DNA of 64,000 bases from Cupriavidus pauculus (GTDB lineage: Bacteria; Pseudomonadota; Gammaproteobacteria; Burkholderiales; Burkholderiaceae), in NCBI RefSeq assembly GCF_022179805.1, contig NZ_BPUO01000006.1, positions 186,001 through 250,000 on the forward strand. Reading direction: 5' to 3'. The translations under genes and the position numbers were made by a program. The notes below the pieces were generated by a model. It searched no databases. It had not been told where the DNA came from and was given only the letters and a program-made list of their open reading frames with translations. Positions 49,493 through 58,478 of the stretch are shown here, piece by piece (the first letter of the stretch is position 1; every line of letters begins with the position of its first letter).

Positions 49493-50728
49493 CTAGGCCA
49501 GCAGGCTGGCAAACGGGATGAACCGCACGGTATCGCCGCGCGCAATGGCCTGGTTTGGCGGATTGTCGATCAGGCCGTCGCCCCAAACCGTGGATGTCAG
49601 TACGCCCGAGCTCTGGTTCGGGAACAGGTCGAGCCCGCCCTCGTCGTTCAGGCGCGCACGCAGGAATTCGTTGCGGCGGTCGCCGCGCGGCAGATCGAAA
49701 TCGGCACGCATGGCGATGCGGCGCGGCGTCACGTCCGCCACGCCTTGCAGGCGCAGCAGGAACGGCCGCACGAACAGCAGGAACGTGACAAAGCTGGACA
49801 CCGGGTTGCCCGGCAGCCCGATGAAAAACGTCGGCTTGTCCGTGCCGTTGGCCACCTGGCCAAACGCCAGAGGCTTGCCCGGCTTGATGGCGATCTGCCA
49901 CAGGTCCAGGCGCCCTTCGGCGGTGACTGCCGGGCGGATATGGTCCTCTTCGCCCACCGACACACCGCCCGACGTGATGATCAGGTCGTTGCCCTCGGCG
50001 GCCCGCCGCAGCGTGTCGCGCGTGGCTGCCAGCGTATCGGGCACGATGCCGAAGTCGCTCACCTCGCAGCCCAGGTTTTCAAGCAGGCCGCGCAACGTGA
50101 AACGGTTGGAGTTGTAGATGGCGCCCGGCTTGAGCGGTTCGCCCGGCATCGTCAGTTCGTCGCCGGTAAAGAACACGGCCACGCGCACGCGGCGGATCAC
50201 GTCGAGCGACGCCTGTCCCACCGATGCCGCCAAACCCAGCGCCTGCGGCGACAGCCGTGCGCCCACGGGCAGGATCTGGCTGCCGGCCTCGATATCCTCG
50301 CCGGCCCGGCGAATCCACTCGCCCGACGCCGGCACATGGTTGACGATCACGGCGTCGCCATCGGCCTGGCATTGCTCCTGCATGACCACGGCATCGGCAC
50401 CGGGCGGAATCAGGCCACCCGTGAAAATGCGTGCGGCGGTGCCCGGCGCCAGTTCACTGCCGACATGGCCGGCAGGAATGCGCTGCGACACCGGCAGGCG
50501 CGTGCCCGCCGCCGGCACGTCGGCCGCGCGCATCGCGTAGCCGTCCATCGACGTATTGTCGGCCGGCGGCACGCGCAGCGCGCTGGTGACCGGGGCGGAC
50601 AGCACGCGGCCGTTGGCATCCAGCGTGGCGACGGTTTCAGTGTCGGTGATCGGGCGAACGCCGGCCATCAGCGCCTCCAGGGCCTGGGCCATCGTCAGCA
50701 TGGGGGGACGCGCTGCGGATTGGGTCAT
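49493..50728 (-). CDS. moeA: Molybdopterin molybdenumtransferase MoeA
   Basis: 411-aa enzyme inserting molybdate into adenylated molybdopterin. Four-domain layout with PADNTSMDGYAMRA (substrate site), FFTGDEL, YNSNRFTLRGLL, SGGVSVGEEDH and GLPGNPVSSFVTF. Leads moeA-moaD-moaE-crcB on the minus strand, just after the thrC terminator. Together with MoaD/MoaE it covers the late cofactor steps; earlier steps (moaA, moaC) are not in the window. Confidence 0.96.
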   Translation of the reverse strand: MTQSAARPPMLTMAQALEALMAGVRPITDTETVATLDANGRVLSAPVTSALRVPPADNTSMDGYAMRAADVPAAGTRLPVSQRIPAGHVGSELAPGTAARIFTGGLIPPGADAVVMQEQCQADGDAVIVNHVPASGEWIRRAGEDIEAGSQILPVGARLSPQALGLAASVGQASLDVIRRVRVAVFFTGDELTMPGEPLKPGAIYNSNRFTLRGLLENLGCEVSDFGIVPDTLAATRDTLRRAAEGNDLIITSGGVSVGEEDHIRPAVTAEGRLDLWQIAIKPGKPLAFGQVANGTDKPTFFIGLPGNPVSSFVTFLLFVRPFLLRLQGVADVTPRRIAMRADFDLPRGDRRNEFLRARLNDEGGLDLFPNQSSGVLTSTVWGDGLIDNPPNQAIARGDTVRFIPFASLLA

Positions 50729-50756
50729 GTGAGTCTTCGGAAACTAGGTTGGCCCC

Positions 50757-50795
50757 AAGCAAAAGGCCCCCGGCAGAAAAGCCTGGGGGCCGTGG
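50757..50795 (-). terminator. Intrinsic terminator of thrC
   Basis: Minus strand GGCCCCCAGG, 8-nt loop, CCGGGGGCC, TTTTGCTT; one mismatch in the stem. It lies 75 nt after the thrC stop and 30 nt upstream of moeA, separating the two operons. Confidence 0.85.
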
Positions 50796-50866
50796 CGGCG
50801 GGACCCGGCAAACCCGATTGTAGCGAGTTGGCGCCGGGACCGTGGGGGTCTGGGGCAGATGCCCGG

Positions 50867-52312
50867 TCAGAGCCCGGTGTGCTGCGCGATGTACGCCTTG
50901 ACCTTGTCGGCATCGGCCGGCATGACCTCGAAGCGCTGTGGCAGGCGCTCGATGCCGTCGAACGCGGCCGGGCGCTCGGGCTCGTGGCCCAGTGCCTCGC
51001 GGATCGTGTCGGCAAACTTGGCCGGCAGCGCGGTTTCCAGCACCACCATCGGCACGCCGGTCGACAGGTATTCGCGCGCCACCTTCACGCCGTCGGCGGT
51101 ATGGGTGTCGATCGTCACGCCATAGCGCTGGTTCACGTCGCGGATCGTCGCCAGGCGGTCTTCATGCGTGCTGCGGCCCGACACGAAGCCGAACTCGCGG
51201 ATGCGGTCAAATTCGGGCTTGCCGGCAAAGTCGAAGCCGCCCTTGGTATCGACATCGCGGAACAGCGCCGCCAGCTTGCCGGCGTCCTGGCCCAGCAGGT
51301 CGAACACGAAACGCTCGAAGTTCGACGCCTTGGAGATGTCCATGCTCGGGCTCGACGTATGGTACGTCTGCGCCGACGTGCGCACGCGGTAGGTACCGGT
51401 GCGGAAGAACTCGTCGAGCACGTCGTTTTCGTTGGTAGCCACCACCAGCTTGTCGATGGGCAGGCCCATCATGCGCGCGATATGGCCGGCGCAGACGTTG
51501 CCGAAGTTGCCCGACGGCACGCAGAACGAGACCTTCTGGCCCGGGCCATCGGTCGCCAGCAGCCAGCCCTTGAAGTAGTACACCACCTGGGCCACCACGC
51601 GCGCCCAGTTGATCGAGTTCACGGTGCCGATTCGCTGGCGAGCCTTGAACGCGTGGTCGTTCGACACGGCCTTGACGATGTCCTGCGCGTCATCGAACAC
51701 GCCTTCCACCGCGATATTGAAGATGTTCGGGTCCTGCAGGCTGAACATCTGCGCGGTCTGGAACGCGCTCATCTTGCGGTGCGGGCTCAGCATGAACACG
51801 CGGATACCTTCCTTGCCGCGCATCGCATATTCGGCCGCGCTGCCGGTGTCTCCCGACGTGGCACCCAGGATGTTGAGATTCAGCCCGGCACGCTTGAGCG
51901 CGTACTCGAACAGGTTGCCCAGCAACTGCATGGCCATGTCCTTGAAGGCCAGCGTCGGGCCATTCGACAGGCCCAGCAACTGCAGCTTCGTGCCACCTTC
52001 CTCGCCCAGCGTGCGCAGCGGCGTGATATCGGCCGTGTTGTCGCCGGGGCGGGCGTTGCAGTACACCTCGGGCGTGTAGGTCTTGCGCGTCAGCGCGCGC
52101 AGGTCTTCGGCCGGGATGTCGTCGCAGAAGCGCGACAGCACTTCGAACGCCAGGTCCGCGTACGGCAGGCGGCGCCAGGCTTCGAGTTCGTCGGCCGTGA
52201 CTTGCGGATACTGCTTCGGCAGGTAAAGGCCACCGTCCGGGGCCAGGCCGCCGAGCAGGATCTCGGAAAACGATTGCGGCATGTCATGGCCGCGCGTCGA
52301 CTGGTATTTCAT
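50867..52312 (-). CDS. thrC: Threonine synthase
   Basis: 481-aa PLP enzyme converting O-phosphohomoserine to threonine. N-terminus MKYQSTRGHDMPQSFSEILL is typical of the long (class 2) form; the PLP lysine is in GPTLAFKDMAMQ and the phosphate loop in GATSGDTGSAAEYA. Lies 24 nt after hom, in alaA-hom-thrC. No thrB homoserine kinase lies in this cluster. No leader-peptide attenuator visible. Confidence 0.97.
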   Translation of the reverse strand: MKYQSTRGHDMPQSFSEILLGGLAPDGGLYLPKQYPQVTADELEAWRRLPYADLAFEVLSRFCDDIPAEDLRALTRKTYTPEVYCNARPGDNTADITPLRTLGEEGGTKLQLLGLSNGPTLAFKDMAMQLLGNLFEYALKRAGLNLNILGATSGDTGSAAEYAMRGKEGIRVFMLSPHRKMSAFQTAQMFSLQDPNIFNIAVEGVFDDAQDIVKAVSNDHAFKARQRIGTVNSINWARVVAQVVYYFKGWLLATDGPGQKVSFCVPSGNFGNVCAGHIARMMGLPIDKLVVATNENDVLDEFFRTGTYRVRTSAQTYHTSSPSMDISKASNFERFVFDLLGQDAGKLAALFRDVDTKGGFDFAGKPEFDRIREFGFVSGRSTHEDRLATIRDVNQRYGVTIDTHTADGVKVAREYLSTGVPMVVLETALPAKFADTIREALGHEPERPAAFDGIERLPQRFEVMPADADKVKAYIAQHTGL

Positions 52313-52336
52313 AGCAATTCGTCCAGTTTCGGCGTC

Positions 52337-53647
52337 TTAGTTCAGCTCTTCCATGCGCAGGCGCGTGACCGGCGACAGCACGGTCTGCAGCGCCTCGATG
52401 CTGGCGATGGCGACGTTGATCTGCTTTTCGCGCGTCAGGTGCGTCAGGATGATGATGTCGGTCTGCGGCTCGCCCTCGCGCGATTCCTTCTGCAGCATCG
52501 CGTCGATGCTGATGCCGCCTTCGGCCAGGATGCGGGTGATCTCGGCCAGCACGCCAGTCTGGTCGGCCACGCGCATGCGCAGGTAGTACGAGCTGGTGAC
52601 TTCGTCGATCGGCAGCACCGGCACGGTGGACAGTTCGTCCGGCTGGAACGCTAGGTGCGGCACGCGATGGTTCGGATCGGCCGTGTGCAGGCGCGTCACG
52701 TCCACCAGGTCCGCAATCACGGCCGAGGCGGTCGGCTCGGCGCCGGCGCCCTTGCCGTAGTACAGCGTAGCGCCCACGGCGTCGCCCTGCACCAGCACGG
52801 CATTCATCGCGCCTTCCACGTTGGCGATCAGGCGCGAAGCCGGCACCAGCGTCGGGTGCACGCGCAGTTCCACGCCCTCTTCACGGCGGCGCGTGATGCC
52901 CAGCAGCTTGATGCGGTAGCCCAGTTCCTCGGCGTACTTGATGTCGATGGCGGCCAGGCGCGTGATGCCTTCCACGTGCGCGCGATCGAACTGCACCGGC
53001 ATGCCGAACGCGATGGCGCTCATCAGCGTCACCTTGTGCGCGGCGTCGATACCTTCGATGTCGAACGTCGGGTCGGCTTCGGCATAGCCCAGCTGCTGCG
53101 CTTCCTTGAGCACCGTATCGAAGTCCAGGCCCTTGTCGCGCATCTCGGACAGGATGAAGTTCGTGGTTCCGTTGATGATGCCGGCGATCCACTGGATGCG
53201 GTTGGCCGTCAGGCCCTCGCGCAGCGCCTTGATGATGGGGATGCCGCCGGCCACCGCGGCCTCGAACGCCACGATCACGCCTTTCTTGCGCGCGGCTTCG
53301 AAGATTTCGTTGCCGTGCACGGCCAGCAGCGCCTTGTTGGCGGTGACCACGTGCTTGCCGTTCTCGATGGCCTTGAGCACCAGCTCGCGCGCGATGCCGT
53401 AGCCGCCGATCAGCTCGACGACGATGTCGATGTCCGGGCGCGTCACCACGTCATTGGCGTCGCTGACCACATCCACGGTGCCACCGGTCAGTTCGCGGGC
53501 GCGCTCGGTGTTGAGGTCGGCCACCACCGCAATCTCGATGCCGCGACCTGCACGGCGGCGAATTTCCTCCTGATTGCGCTTGAGCACGTTGAACGTGCCG
53601 CTACCGACGGTACCGATGCCGAGAAGGCCGACTTTGATGGGATTCAT
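52337..53647 (-). CDS. hom: Homoserine dehydrogenase
   Basis: 436-aa NAD(P)-dependent enzyme making homoserine from aspartate semialdehyde. N-terminal Rossmann motif GLLGIGTVGSGTF, the catalytic domain (AGIINGTTNFIL, GYAEADPTFDIEGIDAAHK) and a C-terminal ACT domain (about 350-436; YYLRMRVADQTGVLAEITRIL) that usually confers threonine feedback inhibition. Monofunctional (no aspartokinase fusion). Lies 52 nt after alaA and 24 nt before thrC. Confidence 0.97.
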   Translation of the reverse strand: MNPIKVGLLGIGTVGSGTFNVLKRNQEEIRRRAGRGIEIAVVADLNTERARELTGGTVDVVSDANDVVTRPDIDIVVELIGGYGIARELVLKAIENGKHVVTANKALLAVHGNEIFEAARKKGVIVAFEAAVAGGIPIIKALREGLTANRIQWIAGIINGTTNFILSEMRDKGLDFDTVLKEAQQLGYAEADPTFDIEGIDAAHKVTLMSAIAFGMPVQFDRAHVEGITRLAAIDIKYAEELGYRIKLLGITRRREEGVELRVHPTLVPASRLIANVEGAMNAVLVQGDAVGATLYYGKGAGAEPTASAVIADLVDVTRLHTADPNHRVPHLAFQPDELSTVPVLPIDEVTSSYYLRMRVADQTGVLAEITRILAEGGISIDAMLQKESREGEPQTDIIILTHLTREKQINVAIASIEALQTVLSPVTRLRMEELN

Positions 53648-53699
53648 GGACGTCTGACTCTGGGTTGCTTGATACGGAAATGGGGGCGCCCCGGCGGCT

Positions 53700-54929
53700 T
53701 CAGGCCGTGCCGTGACGTTTGCGATAGTTTTCCAGGAAGCGCGCCACGCGGGTAATAGCCTCGCGCAGGTCTTCCTCGTGCGGCAGGAACACGATCCGGA
53801 AATGGTCCGGTGCGTCCCAGTTGAAGCCCGTGCCCTGCACCAGCAGCACCTTCGACTCCTGCAGCAGCTCGTAGATGAATTCCTGGTCGTCCTGGATCGG
53901 GTACATCGCCGGGTCCAGCTTCGGGAACAGGTACAGCGCCGCCTTGGGCTTCACGCAGGTCACGCCGGGAATCTGCGTGATCAGTTCGTAGGCCAGGTCG
54001 CGCTGGCGACGCAGGCGGCCGCCTTCGCCCACGAGGTCGTTGATGCTCTGGTAGCCGCCCAGGGCGGTCTGGATCGCCCACTGGCCCGGCACGTTGGCGC
54101 ACAGGCGCATCGACGACAGCATGTTCAGGCCTTCGATGTAGTCCTGCGCCGGGCGCTTGTCGCCCGACACCACCATCCAGCCGGCACGGTAGCCGCACGA
54201 GCGGTAGTTCTTGGACAGGCCGTTGAAGGTCACGGTCAGCACGTCGGTGGACAGCGATCCGATCGAGGTGTGCTCGTTGCCGTCGTACAGGACCTTGTCG
54301 TAGATCTCGTCGGCAAAGATGATCAGGCCGTGTTCCCGCGCGATGACGACGATTTCCTGCAGCAGTTCGTCGGAATACAGCGCGCCGGTCGGGTTGTTGG
54401 GGTTGATGACCACGATGGCACGCGTGTGCGGCGTGATCTTGCGGCGGATGTCGTCCAGGTCCGGCATCCAGTCGTTGGCCTCGTCGCACACATAGTGCAC
54501 GGGCGTACCGCCAGACAGGCTCACGGCGGCCGTCCAGAGCGGGTAGTCGGGCGCCGGCACCAGCACTTCGTCGCCGCTGTTGAGCAGCGCGTTCATCGAC
54601 ATCACGATCAGCTCGGACGCGCCGTTGCCCACGTAGATGTCGTCCAGCCCCACGCCCTGGATGTTCTTTTCCTGGGTGTAGTGCATGATCGCCTTGCGCG
54701 CGGCGAAGATGCCCTTGGAATCCGAGTAACCGGCCGAATTCGGCAGGTTGCGCATCATGTCCTGCTGGATTTCCTCCGGCGCATCGAACCCGAACACGGC
54801 CAGGTTGCCGATGTTCAGCTTGATGATCTTGTGCCCTTCCTCCTCCATCTGCTTGGCCTTTTCCAGCACCGGGCCGCGGATGTCATAGCAAACGTTCTGG
54901 AGCTTGTTCGATTTCTGGATGGGTTTCAC
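53700..54929 (-). CDS. alaA: Alanine/glutamate-pyruvate aminotransferase AlaA
   Basis: 409-aa class I PLP aminotransferase closely matching E. coli AlaA along its whole length (QKSNKLQNVCYDIRGPVL start, INPNNPTGALYSDELL, LIIFADEIYDK). The PLP lysine is in FNGLSKNYRSCGYRAGWMV. The start is GTG at 54929 with no clear Shine-Dalgarno. It makes alanine from pyruvate. First gene of alaA-hom-thrC, an arrangement conserved in betaproteobacteria; the grouping suggests shared control of aspartate-family and alanine synthesis. Confidence 0.95.
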   Translation of the reverse strand: MKPIQKSNKLQNVCYDIRGPVLEKAKQMEEEGHKIIKLNIGNLAVFGFDAPEEIQQDMMRNLPNSAGYSDSKGIFAARKAIMHYTQEKNIQGVGLDDIYVGNGASELIVMSMNALLNSGDEVLVPAPDYPLWTAAVSLSGGTPVHYVCDEANDWMPDLDDIRRKITPHTRAIVVINPNNPTGALYSDELLQEIVVIAREHGLIIFADEIYDKVLYDGNEHTSIGSLSTDVLTVTFNGLSKNYRSCGYRAGWMVVSGDKRPAQDYIEGLNMLSSMRLCANVPGQWAIQTALGGYQSINDLVGEGGRLRRQRDLAYELITQIPGVTCVKPKAALYLFPKLDPAMYPIQDDQEFIYELLQESKVLLVQGTGFNWDAPDHFRIVFLPHEEDLREAITRVARFLENYRKRHGTA

Positions 54930-55203
54930 GACGGTGTTGGCTTATGTCAGGGCAAGCTGCCGGTCTCGGCGGCAGCGGTCTTGGGAGTGTTCTGGATTGT
55001 CCTGGACGTCTGGCGGCGCGCGTCGCTGGGCAGCAGTCGAGCGTGGCAGAGCGGGAGGCAAAAGCTATAAGATATCGGATTATGACAGACTTCGGCATGG
55101 ATTCTTGCATTGCAGCGAGCCTTTTGGCCCCCAGCGCGCACGATCCTGCCACCAACCCGCCGCCCGCCCCCTCCGACGGCCCGGGCGGCAAGAGGCCCCC
55201 GTC

Positions 55204-55590
55204 TTGAAACTCCACGCCGACCAACCCCAGAACCTGAACACCGTGACCGGCTACGGCCCCGGCTATATCGAAATCAACGCAGTGCGCCATGACCAGGCCG
55301 TCCTGGTCATGCCCGAGGGCGAGGTCACGCCCTGGCCAGCCGGCCGCTTCGAAGACCTGGAACCCGCGCATTTCGAGGCCTTGCTGGACAGGAAGCCAGA
55401 AGTCGTGCTGCTGGGCACCGGCAACCGGCTGCGCTTTCCGCATCCGCGCCTGACCGCGGCCCTGGCCAGCCGGCATATCGGCGTCGACGCCATGGACCTG
55501 CAGGCCGCATGCCGCACCTACAATATCCTGATGGCCGAAGGCCGCCGGGTGGCGGCAATTCTGATGGTGGAGCCCGCCGCACAGGGTTGA
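55204..55590 (+). CDS. Mth938-like (DUF498) domain protein
   Basis: 128-aa protein of the Mth938/NDUFAF3-like family: VTGYGPGYIEINAVRHDQAVLVMPEG at the N-terminus and EVVLLGTGNRLRFPHPRL near the middle. The start is a TTG at 55204 with AAGAGG upstream; the frame is open far upstream but only this part is family-like, and 54930-55203 must hold divergent promoters. Mitochondrial relatives assist complex I assembly; the bacterial role is not established. Divergent from alaA, 166 nt before bcp. Confidence 0.82.
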   Translation: MKLHADQPQNLNTVTGYGPGYIEINAVRHDQAVLVMPEGEVTPWPAGRFEDLEPAHFEALLDRKPEVVLLGTGNRLRFPHPRLTAALASRHIGVDAMDLQAACRTYNILMAEGRRVAAILMVEPAAQG

Positions 55591-55756
55591 GCCGTCCGGC
55601 CGGGAACATTTTTCCGCCAGGTTGAGCCGACGCCACGCTTGAAGTCCGGCTGACCGCCCCAATCTGCACCCGCCATGGCGCAGGTCCGGGCGCATATACC
55701 AAGAATGGGCCGCCGCCATCACCGATGATGCACCGCCATCCAGGAGAGCCACCAGC

Positions 55757-56218
55757 ATGACCGTCAGTCTCAACAAGGCCGTTCCCGACTTCCAGGCACC
55801 CGCTACCGGCGGGGATTTCCGTCTTGCCGACCATCGCGGCAAGACCCTGGTGCTGTACTTCTACCCGAAGGACAACACGCCGGGTTGCACCACCGAGGCC
55901 ATGAACTTCCGCGACCAGTACGATGCATTCGAGGCAGCCGGCGTGGCGGTCTTCGGTCTTTCGCGCGACAGCATGAAGTCGCACGAGAACTTCAAGGCCA
56001 AGCTGGAACTGCCCTTCGAACTGATCTCCGATGCGGACGAAGCCATCTGCAATATCTTCGACGTCATCAAGATGAAAAAGATGTATGGCAAGGAAGTGCG
56101 CGGCATCGAGCGCAGCACCTTCATCCTGGACGCCAAAGGCGTGCTGCGCCATGAAATGCGCGGTATCAAGGTGCCGAACCACGTGGATGAAGTGCTCGAG
56201 ATCGTCAAGGGGATGTGA
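55757..56218 (+). CDS. bcp: Peroxiredoxin Bcp (BCP/PrxQ family)
   Basis: 153-aa thiol peroxidase. The peroxidatic cysteine is Cys44 in PKDNTPGCTTEA. The resolving cysteine usually five residues later is absent (Met49); the only other cysteine is Cys98 in DEAICNIF, so catalysis must use Cys98 or an external thiol. Otherwise normal: LVLYFYPKD, VFGLSRDSMKSHENF, RSTFILD. AGGAGAG precedes the ATG. Followed by a structured region ending in a terminator. Confidence 0.94.
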   Translation: MTVSLNKAVPDFQAPATGGDFRLADHRGKTLVLYFYPKDNTPGCTTEAMNFRDQYDAFEAAGVAVFGLSRDSMKSHENFKAKLELPFELISDADEAICNIFDVIKMKKMYGKEVRGIERSTFILDAKGVLRHEMRGIKVPNHVDEVLEIVKGM

Positions 56219-56324
56219 ACCGCAACATCCTCGGCACAGCCGCACCGGCACCGTGCGCCCTGTCGACAGTTGCGCAATCGCGACGAGAATTTGACCGATT
56301 GCAAAACGGAAAACGATCGGGTAG

Positions 56325-56478
56325 ATTGGGCCTCAATGCGTTCAGATCCCAGTTGCCACGCTGCAGTAACGTCCCGGCCCAACAGGCACAGTCCCAGGGC
56401 TGGTAGCGGACCTGCCGCGTCGTGGGTTCGCAAGCAAGCCGCCACACCTGTTCACCAGGCCTGGCGGCTTTTTTGTTT
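56325..56478 (+). ncRNA. Candidate structured RNA between bcp and phoH
   Basis: 394 nt separate bcp and phoH with no good ORF. Visible pairings on the + strand: TGCG (56337) with CGCA (56429) and GATCCCA (about 56345) with TGGGTTC (about 56423) as a long-range closing stem; GTTGC/GTAAC hairpin (56353-56370); CGGCCC with GGGCTG (56375-56402). It ends in an intrinsic terminator. Could be an sRNA, bcp 3'-UTR or a phoH attenuator. 6S RNA was considered but I cannot match its closing stem. Confidence 0.4.
56436..56475 (+). terminator. Intrinsic terminator before phoH
   Basis: AAGCCGCCA, a 17-nt loop with an inner CCTG/CAGG stem, TGGCGGCTT, then TTTTTTG. A strong + strand terminator 218 nt after bcp and 137 nt before the phoH start. 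Confidence 0.92.
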
Positions 56479-56612
56479 CCCGCGCAACGATTGTCCAACC
56501 GCCTCGCGCCCTACCCCTTCGGTTTTCCGGTTTTTTGCCGTCCCGCGCCTGTACGCCAGCCCGTACGCGCGCATTCTCGCCCCCGTTAGTTTCCCTGAAA
56601 GGAAAGCCAAGC

Positions 56613-58310
56613 ATGCCGCTGCCTACCATGCCCGCCAAGCCTGCCCAACTGCTGGACCCGAGCGAATTCGCGCCGGTTGCAAGCTCCAAGGCCCAAGCCG
56701 CGCAGGGTAAGAAACCTGTGCCGGTCCTGGAGCGCGTGGCTTTGCTCGAGACCGGCGACACCCAGGCCCCGGCCACCCGCGCGCGCGCCGGCAGCACGAC
56801 CCGCGCCAAGACCGCCGATGCCCCGGCACCGGCCACCGTCACGCCCGCGTCGCCGGCCGTCAGCCTGGTCAAGCCGGCCGCCGGCCCCGCGCGCCGCCCG
56901 CGCAAGTCGACTGGTCCGAGCAAGCTGTTCGTGCTCGATACCAACGTGCTGATGCACGACCCGAGCTCGCTGTTCCGCTTCGAAGAGCACGACGTCTATC
57001 TGCCGATGATGACGCTCGAGGAGCTGGACAACCACAAGAAGGGCATGAGCGAAGTGGCCCGCAACGCGCGCATGGTCAGCCGTACGCTGGACCAGCTCGT
57101 GGGCGGCACCGACGGCGTGCTCGACGAGGGCCTGCCGCTTGCCAAGCTGGGCAATCGCGACGCAGCCGGCAAGCTGTTCTTCCAGACCCGGCTGAACGAC
57201 ATCAAGCTGCCCGAGGGCCTGCCGCAGGGCAAGGCCGACAACCAGATCCTGGGCGTGGTCAGCGCGTTGCAGCAGCAGTATCCGGAGCGCCAGGTCGTGC
57301 TGGTGTCGAAAGACATCAACATGCGCATCAAGGCCCGCGCGCTGGGCCTGCCCGCCGAGGACTACTTCAACGACCAGGTCCTGGAAGACAAGGACCTGCT
57401 CTACTCGGGCGTGATGCAGTTGCCCAACGACTTCTGGGCCAAGCACGGCAAGGGCGTGGAAAGCTGGCAGGACCCGAAGTCCGGCGCGATGTTCTACCGC
57501 CTGACTGGCCCGCTGGTGCCGTCGTTCCTGGTGAACCAGTTCGTCTACCTGGAGCCGATGGACGGCAGCCTGCCGCTCTACGCGCAGGTCAAGGAGATCA
57601 ACGGCAAGACCGCCCTGCTGCAGACGCTGAAGGACTACACCCACAACAAGAACAACGTGTGGAGCGTAGTGGCGCGCAACCGCGAGCAGAACTTCGCGCT
57701 GAACCTGCTGATGAGCCCGGACGTCGACTTCGTGACGCTGCTGGGCCAGGCCGGTACCGGCAAGACGCTGCTGGCACTGGCGTCCGGCCTGGAGCAGGTG
57801 CTGGACCAGAAGCTCTACAACGAGATCATCGTCACGCGCGCCACCGTGCCCGTGGGCGAGGACATCGGCTTCCTGCCGGGTACCGAGGAAGAGAAGATGC
57901 AGCCGTGGATGGGTGCATTCGACGACAACCTCGAAGTCCTGCAGAAGAGCGACGACAGCGCCGGCGAATGGGGACGCGCGGCCACGCAGGAACTGATCCG
58001 CTCGCGCATCAAGGTCAAGAGCATGAATTTCATGCGCGGCCGGACCTTCGTAAACAAGTTCGTGATCATCGACGAAGCGCAGAACCTGACGCCCAAGCAG
58101 ATGAAGACGCTGGTCACGCGTGCCGGCCCCGGCACCAAGATTGTCTGCCTGGGCAATATCGCGCAGATCGATACGCCGTACCTGACCGAAGGCTCGTCGG
58201 GCTTGACCTACGTGGTGGACCGTTTCAAGGGCTGGAGCCACAGCGGCCACGTGACGCTCGCCCGCGGCGAGCGCTCGCGCCTGGCCGACCACGCGGCGGA
58301 CGTCCTGTAA
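56613..58310 (+). CDS. PIN-PhoH fusion ATPase (PhoH2 type)
   Basis: 565-aa protein. Residues 1-100 are Ala/Pro-rich and probably disordered; a PIN RNase domain starts at about 104 (LFVLDTNVLMHDPSS, EELDNHKKG, acidic site) and a PhoH RNA-helicase-like ATPase occupies the C-terminal part (Walker A GQAGTGKTLLAL, Walker B VIIDEAQNLTPKQ, GNIAQIDTPYL). PhoH2 proteins unwind and cleave RNA. The start at 56613 has AAAGGAAAG upstream. Here it lacks the upstream antitoxin-like gene (PhoAT) found in mycobacteria; instead a structured RNA region precedes it. Confidence 0.92.
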   Translation: MPLPTMPAKPAQLLDPSEFAPVASSKAQAAQGKKPVPVLERVALLETGDTQAPATRARAGSTTRAKTADAPAPATVTPASPAVSLVKPAAGPARRPRKSTGPSKLFVLDTNVLMHDPSSLFRFEEHDVYLPMMTLEELDNHKKGMSEVARNARMVSRTLDQLVGGTDGVLDEGLPLAKLGNRDAAGKLFFQTRLNDIKLPEGLPQGKADNQILGVVSALQQQYPERQVVLVSKDINMRIKARALGLPAEDYFNDQVLEDKDLLYSGVMQLPNDFWAKHGKGVESWQDPKSGAMFYRLTGPLVPSFLVNQFVYLEPMDGSLPLYAQVKEINGKTALLQTLKDYTHNKNNVWSVVARNREQNFALNLLMSPDVDFVTLLGQAGTGKTLLALASGLEQVLDQKLYNEIIVTRATVPVGEDIGFLPGTEEEKMQPWMGAFDDNLEVLQKSDDSAGEWGRAATQELIRSRIKVKSMNFMRGRTFVNKFVIIDEAQNLTPKQMKTLVTRAGPGTKIVCLGNIAQIDTPYLTEGSSGLTYVVDRFKGWSHSGHVTLARGERSRLADHAADVL

Positions 58311-58478
58311 CCGGGACCCCGTCTGAGACCTGCAGCACCCCGGGCGGCCTGTTCCATGGCCGGCCCGGGGCCGTCTCGCGTACTGTGCGGCTACAGACGG
58401 CGTCGGCATTTGCCCGACAGCCAGCGTCGCGCGGCCCGGCTATGATGTCCGGGTGTTCATGTCGATACGGAGGCGTCG

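Noticed and set aside
49745..52654. 969-codon + strand frame opposite moeA and thrC
   Set aside because: Crosses two confidently assigned minus-strand genes and a terminator; composition is that of a GC-driven shadow.
52313..53699. Threonine/methionine leader peptide or riboswitch in alaA-hom-thrC
   Set aside because: Gaps between the genes are short and show no leader ORF rich in Thr/Ile/Met and no terminator-antiterminator pair.
56325..56478. Calling the bcp-phoH RNA 6S RNA
   Set aside because: Length and terminator would fit, but I could not draw the 6S closing stem with the large central bubble, and no family signature can be verified without a covariance search.
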